A stretch of DNA of 14,887 nucleotides from CALHKP01 sp963558075 (GTDB taxonomy: Bacteria > Bacillota > Clostridia > Peptostreptococcales > Anaerovoracaceae), in contig CAUWFN010000046.1 of assembly GCA_963558075.1 (NCBI GenBank), positions 1 through 14,887 of the forward strand, given 5' to 3'. Below, piece by piece: positions 6,001 to 14,185 of the stretch (the first letter of the stretch is position 1; each line of letters begins with the position of its first letter). The notes beneath the pieces were generated by a model. The model had not been told where the DNA came from and did not search any database. It was given only the letters and a program-made list of their open reading frames with translations. A program made the position numbers and the translations under genes.

Positions 6001-8631
6001 ATGGTAAAGTTTGTTTATTCGTTTAATGAAGGTTCAAAGGACATGAGAGCTTTGCTTGGCGGAAAAGGAGCAAACCTTGCGGAGATGACAAAACTCGGAC
6101 TGCCGGTGCCATTTGGTTTTACGGTAACAACAGAGGCATGCAATAGGTATTATGATGAAGGAAGGATCATCGATGATGCTGTTATTGCGGAAATCTATGC
6201 CAAAATGGAAGAGCTTGAGCAGGTTACAGGCAAAAAATTTGCTGATGATGCGAATCCTCTTCTAGTATCAGTAAGATCAGGGGCGGCTTTCTCAATGCCC
6301 GGAATGATGGACACAATCCTAAACCTCGGCCTAAACGACGAGGCAGTAAAAGGTCTTGCAAAGTCTGTAAACGACGACAGATTTGCATATGACAGCTACA
6401 GAAGATTTATTCAGATGTTTTCTGATGTAGTTCTCGAAATTCCTATGAAGAAGTTTAATGACGTTTTCGACGGAGCAAAAGAAGCTGCAGGAGTTGAGCT
6501 AGACGTTGATCTTAGCGCAGAAGACCTCATGAATGTAATCGAAAAGTACAAGGCTCTAGTGCTTGAGGAAACAGGAGTGCCTTTTCCTCAGGAGCCAAAG
6601 GAGCAGCTGCTCGAAGCCGTAAAAGCCGTATTCCGTTCATGGAATAATGATCGTGCAATCCTGTACAGACGTCTGAACCATATCCCTGATGATATCGGCA
6701 CTGCCGTAAATATTCAGTCTATGGTATTTGGAAACATGGGTGATACATCAGCTTCCGGTGTAGCATTTACAAGAAATCCTATAAATGGCGAAAAAGCGCT
6801 GTTTGGTGAATTTTTGATAAACGCACAGGGCGAGGATGTTGTTGCAGGAATCAGAACTCCAAGACAGATTGCCGACATGAAGGTAATGTTCCCAGATCTT
6901 TACGATAACCTAATTAGCATAACAAAAGTGCTAGAAAAGCATTATACTGATATGCAGGATATCGAGTTCACTATCGAAAAAGGCAAGCTTTACATGCTTC
7001 AGACACGTGCAGGAAAGAGAACTGCAAAGGCTGCAGTAAAAATTACTGTAGACCTCGTAGAAGAAGAACTTATAGAAAAAGAAGAAGCTGTATGCAGAAT
7101 CAACGCAGAGCAGGTAGACCAGCTGCTTCATCCTAATTTTGATGAGGCATCAGAAAAAGAGGCTAAATGTCTAGGCAAAGGTCTTGCTGCATCGCCTGGT
7201 GCTGCATGCGGAAAAGTATATTTTAACGCTTCAGAGGCGGAAGCTGCTGCTAAATCTGGCGAGAATGTAATTCTTATCAGAACTGAAACTTCACCAGAAG
7301 ATTTGGCTGGTATGGTTGCAGCAGACGGTCTTCTGACTTCAAGAGGCGGCATGACATCTCATGCGGCTGTAGTTGCAAGAGGACTTGGAAAATGCTGTGT
7401 TGTAGGTTGCTCTGCACTTACAATAAAAGAAGAAGAGAAGACTGCATTTATCGGTGATTTCAAAATCCAGGAAGGTGACTATATCTCACTGAATGGTACT
7501 ACAGGAAATATCTACGCAGGTATGATTCCTACCGAAAATGTGGAAATCTCAGACGACTTTAACAAAATCATGACATGGGCCGATGGTCTTAGAAATCTGA
7601 AGGTAAGAGCAAACGCAGATAACCCTGCCGATGCAAAGCAGGCTGTTGATTTTGGTGCTGAGGGAATCGGGCTTTGCAGAACTGAGCACATGTTCTTTGC
7701 TGACGGAAGAATCTCTGCTATGCGTAAGATGATTCTTGCTGATTCTACAGAAATGAGAGAAAAGGCTCTTGCTGAGCTTATGCCGTTCCAGAAGAACGAT
7801 TTCAAGGCAATATTCGAGGTTATGGCTGATAGACCTGTTACAATCAGACTTCTAGATCCACCGCTACACGAATTCCTACCAAAGGAAGAAGACGAAATCA
7901 GAGCTCTTGCAGAGGATATGGAAATGACATACGATGAGCTTAACAAGCATATAGAATCTCTTCATGAGATGAACCCTATGCTAGGTCACAGAGGATGTAG
8001 ACTTGCTGTTACATATCCTGAAATTGCGAGAATGCAGACAAGAGCAATTATCGAAGCAGCACTAGAAGTAAAGGCGGAGAAAGGCTTTGATATTATGCCG
8101 GAAATCATGATTCCTCTCGTTGGAATCGAGTCCGAGCTAAAATATGTAAAGGACGTCGTTGTCAGCGAAGCCGAAAAGTGCAAGAAGGAATACGACTCAT
8201 CTATGGAATTCCTTGTTGGAACTATGATAGAAATTCCTAGAGCTGCACTTACAGCAGATGAAATTGCAAGAGAGGCTGAATTCTTCTCATTTGGAACAAA
8301 TGATTTGACTCAGTTGACTTATGGATTCTCAAGAGACGATGCTGTAGCTATTATCGACGAATACATGGAAAAAGACATCCTGAAGGATAACGTGTTCAAG
8401 ACTCTTGATACTGATGGAGTCGGAAAACTCGTAGAAACTGCTGCAAAGCTTGGTAAGCAGACAAGATCGAACCTCAAGCTAGGTGTTTGCGGAGAACATG
8501 GAGGAGATCCTCGAAGCATAGAATTCTGTGCTAAGGTAGGGCTAAACTATGTTTCGTGCTCACCATACAGAGTTCCGATTGCACGTCTTGCAGCAGCTCA
8601 GGCAGCTGTTAAACTTGCAGCAGAAAAATAA
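6001..8631 (+). CDS. ppdK: Pyruvate, phosphate dikinase
   Basis: Interconverts pyruvate, ATP and phosphate with phosphoenolpyruvate, AMP and pyrophosphate. In anaerobes it serves PPi-linked glycolysis or gluconeogenesis. I choose ATG 6001 (876 residues) over GTG 5992 because AAGGAG (5985-5990) is one base from the GTG but ten from the ATG, and family members begin near FVYSFNEGSKDMR. The ATP-grasp domain includes GGKGANLAEM and SVRSGAAFSMPGMMDT. The swivelling domain carries the catalytic GGMTSHA with His454 and the regulatory-type Thr452. The C-terminal PEP/pyruvate barrel has LDPPLHEFLP, GHRGCRL, the SFGTNDLTQ loop and catalytic Cys830 in GVCGEHGGDP. The Thr targeted by PPDK regulatory proteins is kept, but no DUF299 regulatory gene lies beside it. 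A hairpin terminator follows 50 bp downstream. Confidence 0.98.
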   Translation: MVKFVYSFNEGSKDMRALLGGKGANLAEMTKLGLPVPFGFTVTTEACNRYYDEGRIIDDAVIAEIYAKMEELEQVTGKKFADDANPLLVSVRSGAAFSMPGMMDTILNLGLNDEAVKGLAKSVNDDRFAYDSYRRFIQMFSDVVLEIPMKKFNDVFDGAKEAAGVELDVDLSAEDLMNVIEKYKALVLEETGVPFPQEPKEQLLEAVKAVFRSWNNDRAILYRRLNHIPDDIGTAVNIQSMVFGNMGDTSASGVAFTRNPINGEKALFGEFLINAQGEDVVAGIRTPRQIADMKVMFPDLYDNLISITKVLEKHYTDMQDIEFTIEKGKLYMLQTRAGKRTAKAAVKITVDLVEEELIEKEEAVCRINAEQVDQLLHPNFDEASEKEAKCLGKGLAASPGAACGKVYFNASEAEAAAKSGENVILIRTETSPEDLAGMVAADGLLTSRGGMTSHAAVVARGLGKCCVVGCSALTIKEEEKTAFIGDFKIQEGDYISLNGTTGNIYAGMIPTENVEISDDFNKIMTWADGLRNLKVRANADNPADAKQAVDFGAEGIGLCRTEHMFFADGRISAMRKMILADSTEMREKALAELMPFQKNDFKAIFEVMADRPVTIRLLDPPLHEFLPKEEDEIRALAEDMEMTYDELNKHIESLHEMNPMLGHRGCRLAVTYPEIARMQTRAIIEAALEVKAEKGFDIMPEIMIPLVGIESELKYVKDVVVSEAEKCKKEYDSSMEFLVGTMIEIPRAALTADEIAREAEFFSFGTNDLTQLTYGFSRDDAVAIIDEYMEKDILKDNVFKTLDTDGVGKLVETAAKLGKQTRSNLKLGVCGEHGGDPRSIEFCAKVGLNYVSCSPYRVPIARLAAAQAAVKLAAEK

Positions 8632-8680
8632 GTTTAAATGCCTAGAGTGCATAAGTAATTTAACAAATTAATCGTTTACT

Positions 8681-8710
8681 AAACCCTTTGTTCATTGAGC
8701 AAAGGGTTTT
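8681..8710 (+). terminator. Intrinsic terminator after ppdK
   Basis: A perfect 10-bp stem, AAACCCTTTG (8681-8690) with CAAAGGGTTT (8700-8709), encloses a 9-base loop. The T-run is short (the stem's last three Ts plus one, then C), so termination may be partial and leak into the deacetylase gene. The 49 bases between the ppdK stop and the stem show nothing recognisable. Confidence 0.75.
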
Positions 8711-8734
8711 CTGACAAAAATAGAGGTACTGTTT

Positions 8735-9937
8735 ATGAGATGGAACAAAAAAATATTTGCCAGAAACATGGCGATTTTAGCGGCTATTATTCTGGTAATC
8801 TTCTTTGGTGCAAGGGGTATAATCAATAATTTCAGAGACCTTGAGCTAAAGGGAAACAAAGACACTGTAGTAGAAATGGGCACTGAGTTTAAGGATGAGG
8901 GATGCAACATATCATCGGCAGATGTAAAGGGCACTGTTGATACGGAAACCCCGGGTGACTATGTTCTGACCTACACTTATAAGGATCAGAGCGTAAAAAG
9001 AACTGTTCACGTTGTTGACCCGGCTTCAGTTGTAGTAGGACTCAAGGGCTCATCAAAAGCAATAGTAAAGCAGGGCGAAAAGTATGTTGAGTCGGGTGCC
9101 TATGGAATCGACAAAACTACAGGAAAGGCTGTAGAGTGCAAGATAAGCGGAGATGTTGATACATCAAAGCCTGGAACATACAAGGTAAAATACAGCTTTA
9201 AATCAGGGTCAATCGAAAAGAAGCTGACAAGAAAGGTTGAAGTTGTAGACAAAAAAGATTTTAAGGCTAATAAGGAAGGTGTTCCTGTTTTGATGTATCA
9301 TTATGTATATACAGAAAACGATATGGCAGAAAATCTAAATGGAAACTATATTCTTCAGAGCGATTTGGAAAACCAGCTGAAGTATCTGACAGAAGAAGGT
9401 TACTATTTCCCAAGCTTTAGTGAGCTTAGGGCTTATGTTGATGGAAAGCTTTCGCTACCGGAAAAGAGCGTAATCCTGACCTTTGATGATGGCCAGTACG
9501 GTTTCCTTTCACATGGAATTCCTTCCCTAGAAAAGTACAAGGTTCCTGCTATATCATTTCTGATTGGAACAAAGGAAGGCGAGTCGAAGATGAAGGATTA
9601 TGCAAGTCCTTACGTATGCTTTGAATCTCACTCTTATGATATGCATAAGCCTGGCGGAAATATTGGTCATGGCGGCGTTATAAGTGCGATGAACAAAGAG
9701 GGCATAAAAGAAGACCTAACAAAAATGGCTTCGATTCTTGGCACTAACGATGCTTTCGCATATCCTTATGGAGATATGACAGAGGATGCTAAGGCGGCTG
9801 TAAAAGATGCAGGAATCAAAGTCGCATTCAGCACTGAATATGGCAAGGTTCACGAGGGGGCTGACTTTAGAGCTCTTCCTAGAGTAAGAGTTCAGGGATA
9901 TAACAGCCTCGATGCATATATAGCGACTATAGAATAA
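8735..9937 (+). CDS. Membrane-anchored polysaccharide deacetylase with two Ig-like domains
   Basis: NodB-type (carbohydrate esterase 4) metal-dependent deacetylase, expected to remove N-acetyl or O-acetyl groups from cell-wall or surface polysaccharide outside the cell. The 400 residues run as follows. A short basic N-terminus and a membrane segment (about 12-29) come first, with no lipobox. Two Ig-like domains of the DUF5011 kind follow (about 37-95 and 100-172, each ending in a ...TPGDYVLTYTYKD- or KPGTYKVKYSFK-type strand). The NodB domain starts at VPVLMYHYV (183-191). Catalytic and metal motifs are TFDDG (249-253), His299 and His304 in HSYDMH, and FAYPYG (341-346) where classic members have R before xPYG. 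The layout is IcaB/PgaB-like. The ATG at 8735 has GAGG eight bases upstream. It stands alone between two terminators; no clear promoter is seen, so partial readthrough from ppdK is possible. The substrate is unknown. Confidence 0.9.
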   Translation: MRWNKKIFARNMAILAAIILVIFFGARGIINNFRDLELKGNKDTVVEMGTEFKDEGCNISSADVKGTVDTETPGDYVLTYTYKDQSVKRTVHVVDPASVVVGLKGSSKAIVKQGEKYVESGAYGIDKTTGKAVECKISGDVDTSKPGTYKVKYSFKSGSIEKKLTRKVEVVDKKDFKANKEGVPVLMYHYVYTENDMAENLNGNYILQSDLENQLKYLTEEGYYFPSFSELRAYVDGKLSLPEKSVILTFDDGQYGFLSHGIPSLEKYKVPAISFLIGTKEGESKMKDYASPYVCFESHSYDMHKPGGNIGHGGVISAMNKEGIKEDLTKMASILGTNDAFAYPYGDMTEDAKAAVKDAGIKVAFSTEYGKVHEGADFRALPRVRVQGYNSLDAYIATIE

Positions 9938-10005
9938 TTCTATTTAAATATTCTAGCAAAGCCGAGAAATTCGAAAAAAGAAAATACGAAAACAGATTTA
10001 AGTTG

Positions 10006-10048
10006 AGCAAAGTTTACGAAAGTATTTCGTAAACTTTGCTTTATTTTT
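10006..10048 (+). terminator. Strong intrinsic terminator after deacetylase gene
   Basis: A perfect 15-bp stem, AGCAAAGTTTACGAA (10006-10020) with TTCGTAAACTTTGCT (10026-10040), has a 5-base loop and is followed by TTATTTTTT. It lies within the 346-bp spacer between the deacetylase and the LacI-kinase gene. The first 68 bases of that spacer (9938-10005) hold no recognisable element, and 10049-10135 is plain A/T-rich DNA. Confidence 0.92.
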
Positions 10049-10138
10049 TATAAACATTTATAAAGAAATCGAACGAAAAATGGAAAAAACTGTAGAAATG
10101 TAAAAAAATCATGCAGAAAAGCAAAAAATATTAACTTT

Positions 10139-10159
10139 TTTGCAATAAATGTTTGCAAA
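10139..10159 (+). promoter_or_regulatory. Operator-like dyad over the -35 box
   Basis: TTTGCAA (10139-10145) and TTGCAAA (10153-10159) form a perfect 7-bp inverted repeat around a 7-base centre (TAAATGT). The right arm coincides with the -35 hexamer of the promoter below. A protein bound here would compete with RNA polymerase. The dyad is seen directly; the binding protein is unknown, and the LacI-type product encoded downstream is an obvious candidate, though classical LacI sites have a tighter CG centre. Confidence 0.5.
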
Positions 10160-10181
10160 TCATAGAGGAAAACCGTATAAT
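10153..10181 (+). promoter_or_regulatory. Sigma-A-type promoter of the lacI-kinase operon
   Basis: -35 TTGCAA (10153-10158), a 17-base spacer and a perfect -10 TATAAT (10176-10181). Transcription should begin near 10187-10189, leaving a leader of roughly 95 bases before the GTG start. This is the best promoter match that I found in the window. Confidence 0.8.
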
Positions 10182-10198
10182 AAAAATTGTGAAAAGTG

Positions 10199-10253
10199 TT
10201 TAGTAAATAAGTTTCGTAAAAGCTAAGTAAATAGAATAAAAAGCTTGCGTAAA
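10199..10253 (+). promoter_or_regulatory. Four GTAAA half-site repeats in the leader
   Basis: TTTAGTAAA (10199-10207), TTTCGTAAA (10212-10220), CTAAGTAAA (10223-10231) and TTGCGTAAA (10245-10253) share GTAAA, with its G at 10203, 10216, 10227 and 10249. Spacings are 13, 11 and 22, near whole helical turns. GTAAAC resembles one half of LacI/RbsR-type operators (GTAAACG...TTAC). They lie just downstream of the predicted transcription start. A/T-rich DNA makes such matches easier by chance. Confidence 0.35.
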
Positions 10254-10283
10254 CATATGCGATGTTGAGGAAGGAGGTATTTC

Positions 10284-12188
10284 GTGAATATTAAGGATAT
10301 AGCAGCTCTTGCAGGTGTATCTGCGGCGACAGTTTCCAAGGTTCTTAACAGAAAGGATTCTGATATAAGTGAGGCTACAAGAGAAAAGGTTCTTAAGATT
10401 GTTCAGGAATACCAGTATGTTCCTTATTCAAGAGTGCGCAGAAATCTCATGGAACGAAACTATACTATCGGTGTAGTTATTTCGGAGGAGTACTCTATAG
10501 ATTCAGAATTTGTATATGCGATAGAGAAGGTTGCTTCTACGCTAGGATATAGCGTTCTATTTCATAGGATGAACAGTGAGAAATCATATATGAGGCGTCT
10601 TGAGAACAAGAATCTCGATGGCCTTGTTATAATCGGAAGAGAAGAGATGGCATCGTCCGTTTTAGATGAGGTTAGCCTCAGCAGTGTTCCATGTATATGC
10701 GCAGGATGCAATATGTCATCTAGAGGCATCGAAAGCTTTGATACTCCTCAGGAGGAGGCGGCATATAAGGCGGCATCTTATCTTGCGGCAAGAGGTCATA
10801 TAAATATCGGATGTATTGCGCCTGAGACTGATTCAGTCGCAAGAGGACTTCAAAGAGCACTTTACGAAAACAGAATAGAATACGATTCTAGCAATATTTT
10901 CAGCGAGGATATTCTGAAGGAAGAAGGCAGAAATGACCTAAGAGAATGGTTAAGTCAGCGCTACACTGCTGTTATCGTAAGCGATACAGATGGACTTCTT
11001 TCTCTTACACAGATGCTCGGAGAAAAGGGCATTATGATACCAGATGATATTTCTGTTATCTCTCTTACAGACAGCAGATATCTGAGCATGCTTACGCCGA
11101 GAATAACATCTGTATGCTCTTATACAGATAGATTCGCAGAAAAAATTATCGGTAAAATCGTATCACTTATCGAGAACAAGAAATTTTCGGAACCGGAAAT
11201 TACTATAGATATTACAGAGAGAGGAAGCGTGAAAAATCCAGATAACAGCGTCGGTCAAAAGCTTGTTGTTGTAGGAAGTATGAACCAGGATATCACGATT
11301 ACAGTTCCTCACGTTCCAACTGGCGGTGAAACTTTAGTAACAGGAAATGTAACATTCATACCTGGCGGAAAGGGTGCAAATCAGGCAGTTGGAGCAGCAA
11401 AGCTTGGCGCTAGAGTGTATCTTATCGGATGCATAGGAAACGACAGCGTTGGAAAAGAGCTTTATACAGGTCTTCTATATCACAGAATCAAGATGGAAGG
11501 CGTGAGAATGGAAAAGACTGTTCCTACGGGAAAGGCATATATAGCAGTTCCAGAATCAAACGGCGGCGAAAGTACGATCATCATATATCAGGGTGCAAAC
11601 AACTACCTTGACTGCGAACAGATTATGCTTCACAGAAATCTCTTTGATGATGCGAAGTTCTGCTTGCTTTCTTTGGAAATTCCTCTAGAGACTGCAAAGT
11701 ACGTCGTAAGCACATGCAAAGAGAAGGGCGTTTCGGTTATCATCAAACCTTCTGGAGTTGACCATATAGATGACGAGCTATTGGAGGGCGTAACATATTT
11801 CGTACCAAATAGAAAAGAGCTTTCGCTTCTTGTGCCTGGCGATGAAACGCTAGAGGAAAAGGCTGAGTATCTGATGTCAAAGGGTGTCGAAAATGTTATC
11901 GTAACCTTAGGCAGAAGAGGATGCTATTTGAGAAACGAAAATAGCTCGCAGTATTATGGACCTGCTGAATTTGAATCTGTTGATTCTACAGGTGGGGCGG
12001 ATGGTTTTATAAGTGCTCTTGCAGTTTACTTAAGCGAGGGAATGCCACTTTCTAAGGCAATTGGCTTTGCGACATATAGTGGAGGAATCACAGTTACAAA
12101 ACAGGGAGTACAGCCGGCATTACCTGACAGAGAACAGCTTGACATGTATAGAGATGACATACTTCAGAAATTTGGATCTGAAAACTGA
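10284..12188 (+). CDS. LacI-family regulator fused to ribokinase-like domain
   Basis: A two-part protein of 634 residues. Residues 2-48 are a LacI helix-turn-helix (IKDIAALAGVSAATVSKVLN) and 60-312 a periplasmic-binding-protein-like sensor ending in the typical ITERGSV. From 326 to about 625 it is a PfkB/ribokinase-fold kinase: GSMNQD (331-336), GGKGANQ (361-367), Glu465 in LEIP, NRKE (509-512), TLGRRG (541-546) and the catalytic-Asp loop DSTGGAD (567-573). The loop is normally D-T-x-G/A-A-G-D, so the Ala and Gly before catalytic Asp573 are exchanged. The late GVQPALP has Ala612 where ribokinases usually have Ser near the monovalent-cation site. No stop or frameshift separates the halves. GTG 10284 has AAGGAGG (10271-10277) six bases before it and matches the family's N-terminus. 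It probably controls this operon, sensing ribose, a nucleoside or a phosphate ester; whether the kinase half works is open. Confidence 0.93.
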   Translation: MNIKDIAALAGVSAATVSKVLNRKDSDISEATREKVLKIVQEYQYVPYSRVRRNLMERNYTIGVVISEEYSIDSEFVYAIEKVASTLGYSVLFHRMNSEKSYMRRLENKNLDGLVIIGREEMASSVLDEVSLSSVPCICAGCNMSSRGIESFDTPQEEAAYKAASYLAARGHINIGCIAPETDSVARGLQRALYENRIEYDSSNIFSEDILKEEGRNDLREWLSQRYTAVIVSDTDGLLSLTQMLGEKGIMIPDDISVISLTDSRYLSMLTPRITSVCSYTDRFAEKIIGKIVSLIENKKFSEPEITIDITERGSVKNPDNSVGQKLVVVGSMNQDITITVPHVPTGGETLVTGNVTFIPGGKGANQAVGAAKLGARVYLIGCIGNDSVGKELYTGLLYHRIKMEGVRMEKTVPTGKAYIAVPESNGGESTIIIYQGANNYLDCEQIMLHRNLFDDAKFCLLSLEIPLETAKYVVSTCKEKGVSVIIKPSGVDHIDDELLEGVTYFVPNRKELSLLVPGDETLEEKAEYLMSKGVENVIVTLGRRGCYLRNENSSQYYGPAEFESVDSTGGADGFISALAVYLSEGMPLSKAIGFATYSGGITVTKQGVQPALPDREQLDMYRDDILQKFGSEN

Positions 12189-12246
12189 AAAGAAAAGTTA
12201 TTTATATAGATACATTACTTACAGATGAACTGAAGGGAGAATAGTT

Positions 12247-13176
12247 TTGAGTAAAATTTTGGTCATTGGAAGCCTTAACATGGATTTTGTTATCGATGTT
12301 TTGAAAATGCCACTGGCAGGAGAAACAATCCTCGGAAAAAGCCTTGAGCTTGTACCGGGAGGTAAGGGAGCAAATCAGGCTTATGCAGTTGGAAAGCTAG
12401 GTTCTGATGTTGCAATGATAGGTGCCGTTGGAAATGATGTCTACGGAGAAAAGCTCATATCAAATCTTGAGTCAGTAGGCGTTAATACAGATGGAATCGA
12501 AAAGCTAGATGGAGTTCCTACAGGAAATGCATTTATAACTGTAGATGAAAATGGAGAAAACAGTATAACTGTAATTCAGGGAGCAAATGCTCTTCTTGAC
12601 CGCAGTATTATAGATAAACATATTAATCTTATTGAGGAATGCGAGGCTGTAATCATGCAGCTAGAAATTCCACTTGATACAGTTTCCTACGTAAAGGAAA
12701 TTGCAGGCAAAATGGGAAAGAAAATTATCCTAGATCCTGCACCGGCAAGAAACGATCTTTCGGACGAGTTCCTAGCCGGTTTTGATATAGTAAAGCCTAA
12801 CGAAACAGAGCTTCAGACGCTTCTGTCAGAAGAACTGAATACGAAGGAAGAGCTTATCGCAGGTGCGAGAAAGCTTCAGGAAAAAGGTATAAAAGATGTA
12901 ATCGCCACTTTAGGCGGTGACGGATCATTTCTTGTAAGAGATGATGAGTGCATCTTCTTTGATGCGGAGAAGGTCAAAGCCGTCGATACTACTGCGGCGG
13001 GGGACTGTTTTACAGCAGCGTTCACTTCTCACATTACAGAAGGTCATACCTACGAAGAGGCTATCAGATTTGGAAACAAAGTGTCTGCCATTGTTGTAAC
13101 AAGAAAAGGCGCACAGACTTCCATTCCGTCTATGGAAGAAGTAATGGATATTTTATCAAAACAGGAGGAAAAGTGA
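12247..13176 (+). CDS. rbsK: Ribokinase
   Basis: PfkB-family sugar kinase that should phosphorylate D-ribose to ribose-5-phosphate with ATP in the cytoplasm. The 309 residues carry the full ribokinase set: GSLNMD (8-13), GGKGANQ (38-44), Glu140 in LEIP, DPAPA (163-167), NETE (185-188), TLGGDG (221-226), DTTAAGD with catalytic Asp253, and the cation-site segment KGAQTSIP. It starts at TTG 12247, seven bases after GGGAG (12235-12239), giving the expected MSKILVIGSLNMD. It follows the LacI-kinase fusion by 58 bp with no terminator between, and its stop overlaps the next gene's start by one base (TGATG). It is clearly homologous to the fused kinase domain next door but keeps canonical residues. 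Another ribokinase-family substrate such as deoxyribose is possible, though all the ribose-type motifs fit. Confidence 0.93.
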   Translation: MSKILVIGSLNMDFVIDVLKMPLAGETILGKSLELVPGGKGANQAYAVGKLGSDVAMIGAVGNDVYGEKLISNLESVGVNTDGIEKLDGVPTGNAFITVDENGENSITVIQGANALLDRSIIDKHINLIEECEAVIMQLEIPLDTVSYVKEIAGKMGKKIILDPAPARNDLSDEFLAGFDIVKPNETELQTLLSEELNTKEELIAGARKLQEKGIKDVIATLGGDGSFLVRDDECIFFDAEKVKAVDTTAAGDCFTAAFTSHITEGHTYEEAIRFGNKVSAIVVTRKGAQTSIPSMEEVMDILSKQEEK

Positions 13177-14156
13177 TGACAGCAGAAACAAAGATTCCGG
13201 TAGTAATTGACTGTGATCCGGGTGTGGATGATGCGCTTGCGATTTTTCTTGCGCTGAAGCATCCGAAAATCGACCTGAAAGCAGTATGTTCTGTTTCAGG
13301 AAATGGACTGATTGATAACACAACAGCAAACAGTCTTAAGATTCTATCTCTGTGCGGAAGAGAAGACATTCCAGTATACAGAGGATCAGCAACAGCCCTC
13401 GACAACGAGGCACCGGAAACAGTTCCGGCTTTTGGAGACGATGGTCTCGGCGGCTATGCCCATGTTGTTCAGACAGACAAAAAAGAAGAAGACGAATATG
13501 CGGTGGATTTCCTTGTGAGATATGCAAATGAGCATGCAGGAGAATTCGTGCTATTTGCAATCGGACCTTGCACAAACATCGCAAAAGCAATTAAAAAAGA
13601 CCCAAGCTTCCCTAAGAAAATTAAGAAATTAATCATAATGGGTGGAGCAAAATACACAGGAAACATGTCAGCAGTTGCAGAATACAACTTCTGGGCAGAT
13701 CCACAGGCTGCACATGAGGTTATGACTGCAGGATTTGAAGATGTTGTAATGGTAGGTCTTGATGTAACAAACAAAATCGCTCTTGGCGCAGAGGTCAGAG
13801 AAATGCTTAGAATTTTCAACACAGATCTTTCTAACTTCGTATATGATGTAACTCGCGTAGGTGTTGATGACAACTGGATGGAAAGAAGAAAACCTCTTGC
13901 TCCAATGCACGACGTTCTAACAGTTGCATACTTAATAGACGAATCAATTCTAAAGACAAAAAAAGCTTATATCGATGTCGTTACTGACGGAATCGCAAAA
14001 GGTCAGTCAGTTGTTGACATAAACGGTCACTGGAACGGTGGCACATGTAATGCTCTTTATGCGGCTGAGGTTGATGTGGACAAATTCTACAAGCTGTTCT
14101 TATCAACAGTATTCAGCGAAAATGCAAAGGAAATCGAAGAGTACTTTGCAGTATAG
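13176..14156 (+). CDS. Nucleoside hydrolase (inosine-uridine type)
   Basis: Cytoplasmic N-ribohydrolase splitting nucleosides into base and ribose. The 326 residues begin at ATG 13176, which has AGGAGG (13163-13168) seven bases upstream. A GTG three bases earlier would sit too close to it. The calcium-binding DCDPGVDDA is at 12-20 (Asp12, Asp14, Asp18, Asp19 positions). The ribose-contacting segment IIMGGAKYTGNMSAVAEYN (153-171) supplies Asn163, Glu169 and Asn171, and His245-Asp246 in APMHDVLTVA provide the late catalytic/metal residues. The length and all motifs fit the IunH/RihA-C family. Base specificity cannot be read from sequence alone. Its product ribose is the substrate of the preceding kinase, and tight coupling to rbsK supports a nucleoside catabolic unit. 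Confidence 0.93.
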   Translation: MTAETKIPVVIDCDPGVDDALAIFLALKHPKIDLKAVCSVSGNGLIDNTTANSLKILSLCGREDIPVYRGSATALDNEAPETVPAFGDDGLGGYAHVVQTDKKEEDEYAVDFLVRYANEHAGEFVLFAIGPCTNIAKAIKKDPSFPKKIKKLIIMGGAKYTGNMSAVAEYNFWADPQAAHEVMTAGFEDVVMVGLDVTNKIALGAEVREMLRIFNTDLSNFVYDVTRVGVDDNWMERRKPLAPMHDVLTVAYLIDESILKTKKAYIDVVTDGIAKGQSVVDINGHWNGGTCNALYAAEVDVDKFYKLFLSTVFSENAKEIEEYFAV

Positions 14157-14185
14157 TTAATATTAATGGAAGGAGAATTTAGAAA

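Noticed and set aside
13173..13175. GTG as start of the nucleoside hydrolase
   Set aside because: It is four bases from AGGAGG, whereas ATG 13176 is seven bases away and gives a normal N-terminus.
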